Positions 20,401 through 30,932 of a DNA stretch of 64,000 nucleotides are shown here, one piece after another. This DNA comes from CAWAYH01 sp963786195. GTDB lineage: Bacteria; Acidobacteriota; Vicinamibacteria; Vicinamibacterales; 2-12-FULL-66-21. Location: NCBI GenBank assembly GCA_963786195.1, contig CAWAYH010000009.1, forward strand, positions 124,001 to 188,000, given 5' to 3'. A program made the translations under genes and the position numbers. Numbering within the stretch: position 1 is the first letter of the stretch; each line of letters starts with the position of its first letter. Under the pieces are notes generated by a model that worked only from the letters and a program-made list of their open reading frames with translations, was not told the origin of the DNA and did no database searches.

Positions 20401-21895
20401 CTACTTCGCGACTTCCGGCGCCTGCATCATGCCTTCGCCGGTGAACTGCTGGAGGATGGACAGCAGGCCCGTGTAGAGGAAGCCCATCTGGAAGAGCATC
20501 AGAAACGGCAGCGTCCCGTAGATCTGGTGGGACAGCGCGTAGAACACGGTGGCGGTGAAGTACAGCCCGAGCGCCACCTCCACGATCGGCTGGATGCCGA
20601 CTGACTGGTGGTACTTCTTGCCCGATCCACTCGTCGCTCGCGCGCTCGATGCCGTACTTTGGCGTGCGCTCGAAGTCGCTCGGCTTGCCGAACATGGCCT
20701 CGAGCACGGCCCGCGTGTTGTTGACGCAGAGGCCGATGCCAATCGACATGAGGAACGGCAGGTACCGGAGACGCTGCCGCCAGTCGCCGTACAGTTCCCG
20801 CTGCGAGACGATGTAGAAGTTCCCCACCGACATGGTGGCCGCGAAGAAGAGCGGCACGTCGATGAGGAGCATCTCGGACCAGCCCATGCTGTAGCGCACC
20901 ACCATCGCCGGGAACATCAGCAGCGACAGCAGCGACATCAGCAGGTAGTTGAAGTTCGCCGACAGGTGGAAGAACGCCTCGGCCTTCACCGCGAGCGGCT
21001 GCGACGACTGCAGGATCCGCGGCAGCAGCTTCATGCAGGTCTGAATCGAACCCTTCGCCCAGCGGTGCTGCTGCGACTTGAACGAGTTCATCTCGACCGG
21101 CACTTCCGCCGGCGACACCAGGTCGGGCAGGAAGATGAAGCGCCAGCCGTTCAGCTGCGCGCGATAGCTGAGATCCAGATCCTCGGTCAGCGTGTCGTGC
21201 TGCCAGCCGCCCGCGTCCTCGATCGCCGCGCGGCGCCACACGCCGGCCGTGCCGTTGAAATTGAAGAAACAGCCGGCACGGTTGCGCCCTCCGTGCTCGA
21301 GCACGAAGTGCGCGTCGAGCAGGATGGACTGGATCTTCGTCAGCAGCGAGTAGTCCTGGTTGATATGCCCCCACCGCGCCTGCACCATGCCGACCTTCTC
21401 GTCGTTGCTGAAGTACGGCAGCGTCCGCAGGAGGAAGTCTTTCGGGGGCACGAAGTCGGCGTCGAAGATGGCGATGAACTGCCCGGTCGCCTGCTTCAGC
21501 CCGGCCTCGAGCGCGCCGGCCTTGAATCCGCGGCGATCGACGCGGTGCAGATAGTGGATGTTGAATCCGCGGGCGGCGTGCCGCCTCACCGCCAGCTCAG
21601 CGATTTCGGTCGTCTCGTCGGTCGAGTCGTCCAGGACCTGGATTTCCAGCAGCTCGCGCGGATAGTCGATCTCGCAGACCGCGTCGATGAGGCGATCCGC
21701 CACGTACATCTCGTTGTAGATCGGAAGCTGGATCGTGACCGGCGGGAGCACCCGCGGCGCAGGCAGCGCGGGCGGGACGTTGCCCTTGTGTTTCATGTAA
21801 AGATACACAAGGTAATAGCGGTGCCACCCGTAGACCGCGAGGATGCTCAGTACAAAAAAATACAGGGCGAGAATGAGTGTCTCAGCGGGCGTCAT
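20401..21895 (-). CDS. processive family 2 glycosyltransferase (cellulose/mannan synthase-like), frameshifted as sequenced
   Basis: About 498 residues after repair. One TM helix, a cytoplasmic GT-A domain, then four TM helices. The full processive-GT2 signature is present: LDDSTDETTE, FDADFVPP, TLTEDLDLSYRA and the SQQHRWAKG motif (Q-x-x-R-W). Such enzymes polymerise beta-linked hexoses and push the chain through their own TM channel. The frame slips at 20621-20623 (one G too many on the minus strand): EWIG should continue as KKYHQSVGIQPIVEVALGLY. The start has a good promoter (TTGACT, 18 nt, TAAAAT). No BcsB, PilZ or other export partner is adjacent. Confidence 0.87.
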
Positions 21896-21929
21896 AGAAT
21901 CATGAATCCGTCACGTGGCACAACCGGTG

Positions 21930-21959
21930 ATTTTACTGTTCGGCTGGACCGGAAGTCAA
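21930..21959 (-). promoter_or_regulatory. sigma-70-type promoter of the GT2 synthase gene
   Basis: Minus strand: -35 TTGACT (21954-21959), 18-nt spacer, -10 TAAAAT (21930-21935). It lies in the 86-nt divergent gap shared with larB, about 34 nt before the GT2 start. Confidence 0.6.
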
Positions 21960-21981
21960 CGAACGCCAGACACTTGGAGCG

Positions 21982-22740
21982 ATGACCGGTCCAGCGCTGC
22001 AGCAGTTGCTCCTCGACGTCAAAGCCGGCGTCGTCACGCCTGAGTCGGCGCAAGAGCGCATTCTTCAATTTCTGCGCCAGGCCCCCTTCGAAGATCTGGG
22101 CTTTGCCCGGGTGGATCACCACCGGCCCCTCCGCCAGGGGTTCCCGGAAGTGATTTTTGGGCCTGGAAAGACGCCAAATCAGGTCGCGGCCATCGCCGAA
22201 CGGATCGTCCGGAATGGGCAGAGCCTGCTCGTGACGCGCACGGATCGGGCGGCTTTTGAGGCCGTCCGCGAGCGTCTAGCTGAGGCAAAATTCCACGAAC
22301 TGGCCAGAACCATTACGCTCAGTGGCCAGGACCTGACACAGGGTCGAGGGACCGTCCTCGTCGTGGCCGCCGGCACAGCCGACCTGCCGGTTGCGGAAGA
22401 AGCCGCGGTCTGTGCCGAGGCGATGGGCAACACAGTCGAGCGTCTCTACGATGTCGGCGTCGCGGGCCTTCATCGGCTTCTCGCAGAACACGCCCGATTG
22501 ATCGCCGCGCGCGTCATCATCGTCGTCGCCGGCATGGAAGGCGCGCTTCCAAGCGTCGTCGGCGGGCTCGTCGACGTCCCGGTGATCGCCGTGCCGACCA
22601 GCGTGGGATACGGCGCGAGCTTCGGCGGCATCACCGCGCTCCTCGCGATGCTGAACAGCTGCGCCATCGGCGTGTCGGTCGTCAACATCGACAACGGCTT
22701 CGGCGCCGCCGCCATCGCCAGTTCCATCAATCACTTATAG
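21982..22740 (+). CDS. larB: LarB-type pyridinium-3,5-biscarboxylic acid mononucleotide synthase
   Basis: 252 residues. LarB carboxylates and hydrolyses nicotinic acid adenine dinucleotide, the first step of the nickel-pincer nucleotide cofactor of lactate racemase and other LarA-type enzymes. The PurE-like C-terminal half is clear: VLVVAAGTADLPVAEEAA, VAGMEGALPSVVGGLVDVP and AVPTSVGYGASFGG. The N-terminal helices include FPEVIFGPGKTP. GGAG lies just before the ATG. larC, larE and a LarA homologue are not in the window, so the cofactor genes must be elsewhere or this member works outside that pathway. Confidence 0.93.
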   Translation: MTGPALQQLLLDVKAGVVTPESAQERILQFLRQAPFEDLGFARVDHHRPLRQGFPEVIFGPGKTPNQVAAIAERIVRNGQSLLVTRTDRAAFEAVRERLAEAKFHELARTITLSGQDLTQGRGTVLVVAAGTADLPVAEEAAVCAEAMGNTVERLYDVGVAGLHRLLAEHARLIAARVIIVVAGMEGALPSVVGGLVDVPVIAVPTSVGYGASFGGITALLAMLNSCAIGVSVVNIDNGFGAAAIASSINHL

Positions 22741-22866
22741 CGAACCCGCCAGGCGATCGCGGGGCACGTCCTCCGGTCGAAAAAAAGCTGCACCACGGAA
22801 ACCAGGCGCCGGACTATACTTGAGGATTGGCCTGTCGATCCTGACGCTCTCCACGGCTCACGTTCC

Positions 22867-25368
22867 ATGCAACCCGGCGCCCTCAGGGCCCTTGAATTCG
22901 ATCGCATCGTCGAGGCGGTCTGCCGCTTCGCGCTGACGCCTCCCGGCGAGGCGCGGCTCGCCAAGCTGCAGCCGTTGACAGATGCGCGCGCCGTCAGCGC
23001 GGCGCTGGCGGCGACGTCCGAGACCGCGCGCTTCCTGTCGGAAGACCAGCTTCCGCTCGAGGCGCCGGACGACCTCGAGCTCCAGTTGCAGGCGCTCGCG
23101 GTCGAGGGTCGTGTACTCGAGCCCATGGCGCTCCTCGCGGTTGCGAGGTTCCTCGCGTCCGTGGATACGTGCTGCGCGGCGATCCGGCGCGCGCGAACGC
23201 CTGCGCCCGGCCTGCGTCTCCTGGCGGATTCGACGGCGAGCTTCGAGCAGGAGATCGCGGACATCCGCCGCAAGATCGATCCGGCAGGCGAGGTCGTCGA
23301 CGATGCGAGCCCGGAGCTGGCGGGGCTGAGGGATCGGCTACGGAAGCAACGGGCGCGGTTGCGGGGGACGCTCGAGTCGTATCTCCGCGGCCGGGACACG
23401 TCGAAGTACCTCCAGCAGCAGATCGTCACGGATCGCAACGGCCGGTACGTGCTCGTCGTGCGCAGCGAGCACCGGGCGGCCATCCCCGGCATCGTCCACG
23501 GCAGTTCCGGCAGCGGCGCCAGCCTGTTTCTCGAACCGCTCAGCACGGTCGAGATCAACAACGACATCGTCGCGCTGCAGCAGCAGGAAGCCGAGGAGGT
23601 GCGCCGCATCCTGCTGGCCATTGCCGACGGGCTGCGGAAGCGCGCGCTGGATCTGCAGCGCACCGTCGAAGCGGCAACCGAGCTGGATGTGCTCCAGGCC
23701 CGCGCGCGATTCTCGCTGATGGTGGACGGGATTTCACCGACGCTGCCCTCGGACGGCCGGCTCGAGCTGCGTGCTGCCCGTCATCCGCTGCTGATTCCGG
23801 CGGTTCGGCGTCACCTGGGCGATCAGCCCACCGATCAGCACGCGCCCACTGCCGAGCGTCGAAACCCAGGCGCCGATGGCGATGTGGTCCCGGTCGATGT
23901 CCTCGTCATTCCGCCCGTTCGCGTGCTGGTGATCACGGGGCCCAATACGGGTGGGAAGACCGTCGCGTTGAAGACCGCGGGACTGCTGACGTTGATGGCG
24001 CAGGCCGGACTGCTGGTCCCGGCGGCCGAGGGCACGCAGATCTCCGTGTTCAAGACCGTGTTCGCGGACATCGGCGACGAGCAGTCGATCGCCCAGAGCC
24101 TCAGTACGTTCTCCGGGCACATCACGAACATCGTCGCGATGGATCGCGCGCTGGCGCCGGCCGCGCTGGTGCTGCTGGACGAGGCCGGCGGAGGCACGGA
24201 TCCGATCGAGGGCGGCGCGCTCGCGATGGCCATCATCGATCACTTCCGGCAGCGCGGGGCCATGGTCGTCGCGACGACCCACAACGACGCGTTGAAATCG
24301 TACGCGGCCGCCACGGAAGGTGTCACGCCCGCCGGGTTCGGGTTCGATCCGTCGACGTACGCGCCGACCTACAGACTGAACTACGGCGCGCCCGGCAGCA
24401 GCCTCGCGCTGGAGATTGCCGCTCGGCTCGGTCTGCCGGCGTCCATCATCGACAAGGCGCGGCAGCATCGCGGGGCTCGTGAAGCGCAGCTGGCCGAGCA
24501 CCTGGCCCGGATCGAGCGCGACATGCAGGCACTCGATCATGAACACCGGCTTGCCGCGCGTGAGCGCTCCGCCCTCGAGGAAACCGCGGCGCGGATGCAG
24601 TCGCGCGAGCAGGACCTCCGGAACCGCGAGGAGACGTTCCGTCGCCGTCTCGACGATCGCATCGAGGAGCGGCTGCGCGACGCCCGTCGCGAGATCGAGA
24701 CTGTGGTCGAAGCCCTGAAGACACGGACGGCGTCGCTGGCGGCGGACGCCGACCGGCGCGCCGCCCGCCTGATCCCGACGGGCGAGACCGGCGCGGCCCG
24801 TGCCGACGCGCGCGCCGCGATCGACGCCATCGGGGAGCGCCTCCGGGGCCGAGGTGAAACCGCCGAAGCCGTGCCTCCGTTGGCCACGAGCTCGCGTGAA
24901 ATCGTGGATCGAATCGCGGCCGTCGGCGATCGGGTGGTTGTCGGCGCGCTGGGGCTGGAAGGCATCGTCCAGGCCCTGCACGATCGTGAGGCGGAGATCG
25001 ACGTCCGAGGCAAACGCCTGCGCGCGCGCGTCGATGAATTGCGGGTGATTGCTCCGTCGGGTGGCAGCCCGCCGCAGCCTGCCCGGGTCCGGGTGAACGT
25101 CGAGCTGCAGCCGCGGGAAGGATCGCTGACCGAGCTGAACGTCATCGGATGCTCGGTTGACGAAGCGCTGTCGCGCACGGAGAAGTTCCTGGACGAGGCG
25201 CTTCTCGGCGAGCTGAAAAGCGTGCGTCTGATCCACGGGTACGGGACGGGGCAACTTCGGCGGGCGATTGCGAGTTTCCTCCAGTCGCACGCGTTCGTGG
25301 CGCATTTCGCCCCCGCCCCGCCCGAGCAGGGCGGCGGCGGCGTCACAGTCGTCGAGTTGAAAGAGTAG
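22867..25368 (+). CDS. mutS2: endonuclease/ribosome-rescue ATPase MutS2
   Basis: 833 residues: N-terminal core with clamp, ABC-type ATPase (Walker A GPNTGGKTVALKT near residue 358, Walker B LVLLDEAGGGTDPIEGG), long coiled coil (about 540-650), KOW-like segment and a C-terminal Smr domain (from about 755). MutS2 splits collided ribosomes and limits recombination. In the Smr domain the usual LDLxG motif reads LNVIG, while HGYGTGQLRRAI is intact, so nuclease activity is uncertain. TATACT at 22815-22820 could be its -10. dnaG follows after 10 nt. Confidence 0.96.
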   Translation: MQPGALRALEFDRIVEAVCRFALTPPGEARLAKLQPLTDARAVSAALAATSETARFLSEDQLPLEAPDDLELQLQALAVEGRVLEPMALLAVARFLASVDTCCAAIRRARTPAPGLRLLADSTASFEQEIADIRRKIDPAGEVVDDASPELAGLRDRLRKQRARLRGTLESYLRGRDTSKYLQQQIVTDRNGRYVLVVRSEHRAAIPGIVHGSSGSGASLFLEPLSTVEINNDIVALQQQEAEEVRRILLAIADGLRKRALDLQRTVEAATELDVLQARARFSLMVDGISPTLPSDGRLELRAARHPLLIPAVRRHLGDQPTDQHAPTAERRNPGADGDVVPVDVLVIPPVRVLVITGPNTGGKTVALKTAGLLTLMAQAGLLVPAAEGTQISVFKTVFADIGDEQSIAQSLSTFSGHITNIVAMDRALAPAALVLLDEAGGGTDPIEGGALAMAIIDHFRQRGAMVVATTHNDALKSYAAATEGVTPAGFGFDPSTYAPTYRLNYGAPGSSLALEIAARLGLPASIIDKARQHRGAREAQLAEHLARIERDMQALDHEHRLAARERSALEETAARMQSREQDLRNREETFRRRLDDRIEERLRDARREIETVVEALKTRTASLAADADRRAARLIPTGETGAARADARAAIDAIGERLRGRGETAEAVPPLATSSREIVDRIAAVGDRVVVGALGLEGIVQALHDREAEIDVRGKRLRARVDELRVIAPSGGSPPQPARVRVNVELQPREGSLTELNVIGCSVDEALSRTEKFLDEALLGELKSVRLIHGYGTGQLRRAIASFLQSHAFVAHFAPAPPEQGGGGVTVVELKE

Positions 25369-25378
25369 TCACCTATTC

Positions 25379-27163
25379 ATGGCGCTGTTTCCAGCGAACT
25401 TCATCGACGAGCTGAAGTCGCACGCCGACATCGTGCAGATCGTCCAGGAGCGCGTGCCGCTGCGCCGGAGCGGGGTGACATGGAAAGGCCTGTGTCCGTT
25501 CCACGGGGAGAAGACACCGTCGTTCCACGTCAACGGCGAGAAGGGCTTCTTCCACTGCTTCGGATGCGAAGTGGGCGGCGACGTCATCAAGTTCGTCGAG
25601 CTGTTCGAGAAGGTCAGCTTTCCGGAGGCAGTCCGGCAACTCGCGGGGCGCGTCGGGCTCACGGTTCCCCAGGCCGAGGACAGCCGGCAGGATGCGGAGA
25701 GTCAGCGCGAGCGTGAAGCGATCCTCAAGGCGCACGAGGTCGCCGCTGCCTGGTTCAGGGAACAGCTCACCGGTGGGCCGGGTGCGGCCGCCCGGCGGCT
25801 GCTGGCGGACCGCAAGATCGCCGGCCCGACCGTCGAGCAGCTCGCGATCGGGTACGCGCCGCCCTCGAGAGACGGGCTGAAGAACCGACTGGTGAGGGAA
25901 GGCTTCGCTCCGGCCTGGCTCGTCAAGACCGGGCTCGTCCTCGAGCGGGAGGGTGGCGCGCTGGTCGATCGGTTTCGCGGCCGGCTGATGATCCCCATCG
26001 CCCGTGACAACGGCGCCGTCATCGCGTTCGGCGGCAGGGCGATGGACGCGGGACAGCAGCCGAAGTACCTGAATTCGCCGGAAACCGCGATTTATGTCAA
26101 GGGTCGAACGCTTTACGGCCTCCATCTGAGCAAGGAGTCCATCAGCCGGGCGCGGCATGCCGTCATGGTAGAGGGCTATTTCGACGTCGCTCAGGCCCTG
26201 CAGGCCGGGATCACCAACGTCGTGGCATCGTCCGGGACTGCGTTGACCCCCGCTCAGGCGCGTTTACTGAAACGTTTCACGTCGAAGGTCGTCCTCAGTT
26301 TTGATCCCGACGCGGCCGGCACAGGCGCCGCGGCCCGGTCGTCGGAATTGCTCGTGGCTGAGGGATTCCAGGTCAACGTGGCGATGATGCCGGCGGGCGA
26401 CGATCCCGACACCCTGATTCGCCGGGAGGGCGGCGGAGCTTATCAGGAAAGGCTTCGAGCGTCCCGGCCGTATCTGGAGTACCTGCTGGATCACACGGCG
26501 GTGGGCCTCGATTTGGCCAGGGACGACAGCCGCCGCGAGTTCCTGAACCGGATGCTCGAAGTCGCGGCCCGCATTCCGGACGCGGCCGGTCGTGACCAAT
26601 TCGCGGACAGACTGGCCCACAAGGCCCGTATTACAGAAGAGGTGGTTCGGGCCGAGATACGGAAAGCGGCCGTCAAGCGCGAGACGTCGGTGGGTGTCCT
26701 GGACCGGCCGGCCCCCGGACTGGATCAGGTGAAAACGGCGGAAAAAGGGGTGATCTGGGCTCTTCTGCACAACCCGCGGGCAGGGGCCGGCGCGGTGGCG
26801 GAACTGGAGCCGGTCGACCTGGAGGGGCTGGCCACGGGATCCATCCTGGAACAGGCCCGATCCCTGCAAGAATGGCCGGTTGAGTCCTTACCGCAGACGC
26901 TCGTTGAGCGTCTAAACAGGGTAGAGGCTCGGCTTGTCGAAGAGATAGGCCGTCAGCCCCACCCGCCCGGCGAACCGTTCGACTGCGTTCGGACGCTCAA
27001 GCGCCTGCGCTACGACCGGGAACGCGCCGCCGTTCAACGTGAAATCGATCGGCTGCAGGAAGACGGCGCAGCCAATCACGAGGCCGAGATCGTGGCGCTC
27101 TGGGACAGGAAGAAAGCTCTGCTCCATCAGATTGAAGCGTTGCTGGGGGCAGAGAGCCGATAG
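25379..27163 (+). CDS. dnaG: DNA primase
   Basis: 594 residues. N-terminal CHC2 zinc domain with C39, H42, C60 and C63; the RNA polymerase/TOPRIM core has VEGYFDVAQALQAG (catalytic Glu) and LSFDPDAAG (metal-binding Asp). The C-terminal third is the helicase-interaction region. Makes primers at the replication fork. It stands between mutS2 and rpoD, preserving the dnaG-rpoD pairing of the macromolecular synthesis operon; rpsU is missing here. No Shine-Dalgarno sequence is visible before the ATG. Confidence 0.98.
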   Translation: MALFPANFIDELKSHADIVQIVQERVPLRRSGVTWKGLCPFHGEKTPSFHVNGEKGFFHCFGCEVGGDVIKFVELFEKVSFPEAVRQLAGRVGLTVPQAEDSRQDAESQREREAILKAHEVAAAWFREQLTGGPGAAARRLLADRKIAGPTVEQLAIGYAPPSRDGLKNRLVREGFAPAWLVKTGLVLEREGGALVDRFRGRLMIPIARDNGAVIAFGGRAMDAGQQPKYLNSPETAIYVKGRTLYGLHLSKESISRARHAVMVEGYFDVAQALQAGITNVVASSGTALTPAQARLLKRFTSKVVLSFDPDAAGTGAAARSSELLVAEGFQVNVAMMPAGDDPDTLIRREGGGAYQERLRASRPYLEYLLDHTAVGLDLARDDSRREFLNRMLEVAARIPDAAGRDQFADRLAHKARITEEVVRAEIRKAAVKRETSVGVLDRPAPGLDQVKTAEKGVIWALLHNPRAGAGAVAELEPVDLEGLATGSILEQARSLQEWPVESLPQTLVERLNRVEARLVEEIGRQPHPPGEPFDCVRTLKRLRYDRERAAVQREIDRLQEDGAANHEAEIVALWDRKKALLHQIEALLGAESR

Positions 27164-27172
27164 AACCAACAT

Positions 27173-27193
27173 TGATAGCTGATAGCTGATAGC
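27173..27193 (+). repeat. tandem heptamer TGATAGC x3 between dnaG and rpoD
   Basis: Three exact copies of TGATAGC in a row fill nearly half of the 47-nt gap. Because the unit contains AGCT across its junctions, the array is partly self-complementary. Confidence 0.75.
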
Positions 27194-27210
27194 TCTTTGG
27201 GAGGCTGCCG

Positions 27211-28920
<1,710 letters not shown>

Positions 28921-28951
28921 GAAAGGCTCCCCTTTCCTTTACGCTATGGGC

Positions 28952-29024
28952 GGGCCCATAGCTCAGCGGTCAGAGCCGCCGGCTCATAACCGGCCCGTCC
29001 CAGGTTCGAATCCTGGTGGGCCCA
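28952..29024 (+). tRNA. tRNA with CAT anticodon (tRNA-Ile2 favoured, elongator tRNA-Met possible)
   Basis: 73 nt fold into a full cloverleaf: acceptor GGGCCCA/TGGGCCC, D-stem GCTC/GAGC, anticodon stem GCCGG/CCGGC around loop CTCATAA, T-stem CCAGG/CCTGG with TTCGAAT loop, discriminator A. The CCA end is not encoded. CAT can mean lysidine-modified Ile2, initiator Met or elongator Met; the paired first acceptor base excludes an initiator. It begins 31 nt after rpoD and may be cut from that transcript. Confidence 0.95.
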
Positions 29025-29194
29025 CTCTTCAATGCTGAGTGCTGAAGGATGAATGTTGAAGTGAAGGCTGAAGTGAGTGTCGAAGGGAGCAAGGGTGAAG
29101 GACCACTTCACACTTGCTCCATTCACCCTTATCTTCCCCATTCCCTATTCATCCTTCACTTCAGCATTCAGCCTTCAGCCTTCAGCATTGCAAG
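29025..29194 (+). repeat. intergenic inverted-repeat element with heptamer words (copy B)
   Basis: About 75-nt arms of related words in opposite orientation: GCTGAAG, GATGAAT, GTTGAAG on the left and TTCAGCA, TTCAGCC, TTCAGCC, TTCAGCA in exact 7-nt tandem at 29160-29187 on the right. At the centre 29086-29120 forms a hairpin with 14 of about 15 stem positions paired. 29116-29136 matches copy A (7466-7486) at 20 of 21 bases. It fills the whole gap between the tRNA and the zinc-ribbon gene. Confidence 0.8.
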
Positions 29195-29932
29195 ATGCTT
29201 CCAGACCTCCAATCACTGATCCAGGTTCAAGAACTCGATTTGGCCGCCGAGCGGATGCGCCGGCGGATCGCGGATTTACCCGCGGCGCTGGCGGCGCTCG
29301 ACGAACGCGTGGCGCAGCTCACGTCGGTGGTCGCGACTATCAAGGAGCGCATGGCCGAGTCCCAGGCGGCCCGGCGTGAGATCGAGAAAGACCTTGCAGT
29401 CGTGCAGGGCCGGCTGAGCAAGTACAAAGATCAGCTGATGGAGGTCAAGACGAACAAGGAATACCACGCGATGCAGACCGAGATCGGGACCGCCGAGCAG
29501 CTCGTGCGCAAGCAGGAGGATCGGCTGCTCGATCGCATGGAGGAGGCCGAGACGCACGCGGCCGAACTGAAAGCGGCCGAATCGGCGCTCAAGGCGGGCC
29601 AGTCAGAGGCCACCCGCGAAAGGCAGCAGCTCGGGACCGAACAAACCGCGATCGAGCGCGAGCTCGAAAAAACGTCGACGGAGCGCGTGCGCCTCGCAGC
29701 GGGCATCGGCGCGGCCGCGCTGTCGCTGTTCGATCACGTGTCGAAGCATCGCAAGGGCCTGGCGCTCTCGGAAGCCCGCGACGGCCACTGCACGCAGTGC
29801 CACGTCCGCCTGCGCCCGCAGGTCTACAACGACGTGCGCCGCAACGACTCGCTGATCCAGTGCGAGAGCTGTTCGCGCATCCTGTATTTCGTGCCGACCG
29901 CCGCCGCCGGCTTCTCGCCCCAGGCGTCGTGA
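29195..29932 (+). CDS. coiled-coil C4 zinc-ribbon protein (CT398/HP0958 family)
   Basis: 245 residues: a long antiparallel coiled coil (about residues 5-190) capped by a C-terminal zinc ribbon with CTQC and CESC pairs (GHCTQCHVRLRPQVYNDV ... IQCESCSRILYF). Homologues in Helicobacter and Chlamydia act as chaperone-like partners of secretion and sigma-54 proteins; in most bacteria the role is unknown. I chose ATG 29195; the frame is open back to 29114, but that stretch is the intergenic repeat. rnhA starts 13 nt after the stop, a common pairing for this family. Confidence 0.88.
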   Translation: MLPDLQSLIQVQELDLAAERMRRRIADLPAALAALDERVAQLTSVVATIKERMAESQAARREIEKDLAVVQGRLSKYKDQLMEVKTNKEYHAMQTEIGTAEQLVRKQEDRLLDRMEEAETHAAELKAAESALKAGQSEATRERQQLGTEQTAIERELEKTSTERVRLAAGIGAAALSLFDHVSKHRKGLALSEARDGHCTQCHVRLRPQVYNDVRRNDSLIQCESCSRILYFVPTAAAGFSPQAS

Positions 29933-29945
29933 CCGAGCCGTCGTC

Positions 29946-30932
29946 GTGATCCGCGCGTACATCGACGGCGGCGCCCGCGGTAATCCGGGGCCCGCCGGTT
30001 ACGGCGTCCGCGTCGAGGACGCGGACGGAAATCTCATCGAGGAGCTCTACGGCGGGCTTGGGACCGCCACGAACAACGTGGCGGAGTACAACGGCCTGCT
30101 CGCGGCGCTGCAATGGGCCGTCGATCACGGCGAGCGCGATCTGCACATCCGCTCCGACTCGGAGCTGCTGGTCAAACAGATGCGCGGCGAGTACAAGGTC
30201 AAGCATCCGGGGCTGCAGCCGCTTTACGTCAGGGCCCGCCTGCTCGTCATGCAGCTGGATGACGTCAGGTTCGAGCACGTGCGCCGCGAACTGAACACGG
30301 AGGCGGACCGGCTGTCGAACCTGGGCATGGATTCAGAGGGCAAGGGAAGAAAAGGAAAAAGCAGAAGGCGTATCCCTTTTCCTTTCACTTCGCACATTCG
30401 CCCGTATCACCCCCACCATCCGCCCCGCTTTCTCTCCCGCCGCCCGGAAGGAATGCAGCACGTCGGCGTGCGTCCGCGTGCACAGCCCTGCTTCGTAGAT
30501 GCTGGCCGGCATCACACCAGCGCCTTCGAGCTGGTCGCGATTGGCGCGCACGAGATCGAGGTGGTACTTGACGCCGGATCGCGGTTCGAACCAGCGCTCC
30601 AGCATGCCGGGATGGTGGCCCGCCTCGCGGAACGCCGCCAGCGTGGTCTCCCCGACCTCATAGCAGCACGCGCCGATGCACGGGCCGATGGCGGCGATCA
30701 AACGCTCGGGCCTGACGCCGTACCGCGTCTGCAGCGTTTCGACGCCGGCGATGACGGCCCGCTTCGCCGTGCCGCGCCATCCGGTGTGAACGGCGGCGAC
30801 GCCGCGGCCGCGCTCGTCCGAGAGCAGAATCGGCACGCAGTCGGCCACGCGCACGCCGATCGCGGCCGTCGGATCGTTGCTGACGATGGCGTCCGCCTCG
30901 GGACGCGGCCACGGTCGAGGGCGGTCCGGTGA
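29946..30932 (+). CDS. ribonuclease HI-type protein with an open frame running into pgeF
   Basis: The first 130 codons (to about 30335) are a complete RNase H of the RnhA/YpeP type: YIDGGARGNPGPAGYG with the first catalytic Asp, NNVAEYNGLLAAL with Glu, IRSDSELLVKQM with Asp, and the terminal HVRRELNTEADRLSN with Asp. It degrades RNA in RNA-DNA hybrids. No stop follows the domain: the frame continues through a purine/pyrimidine-rich hairpin and about 195 codons antisense to pgeF. That extension has no domain and is surely not native; the stop has been lost by an indel or by growth of the repeat. GTG start. Confidence 0.8.
   Translation: MIRAYIDGGARGNPGPAGYGVRVEDADGNLIEELYGGLGTATNNVAEYNGLLAALQWAVDHGERDLHIRSDSELLVKQMRGEYKVKHPGLQPLYVRARLLVMQLDDVRFEHVRRELNTEADRLSNLGMDSEGKGRKGKSRRRIPFPFTSHIRPYHPHHPPRFLSRRPEGMQHVGVRPRAQPCFVDAGRHHTSAFELVAIGAHEIEVVLDAGSRFEPALQHAGMVARLAERRQRGLPDLIAARADARADGGDQTLGPDAVPRLQRFDAGDDGPLRRAAPSGVNGGDAAAALVREQNRHAVGHAHADRGRRIVADDGVRLGTRPRSRAVR

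Noticed and set aside
28921..28936. Terminator between rpoD and the tRNA
   Set aside because: GAAAGG/CCTTTC can pair, but the stem is only 6 bp and no T-run follows.
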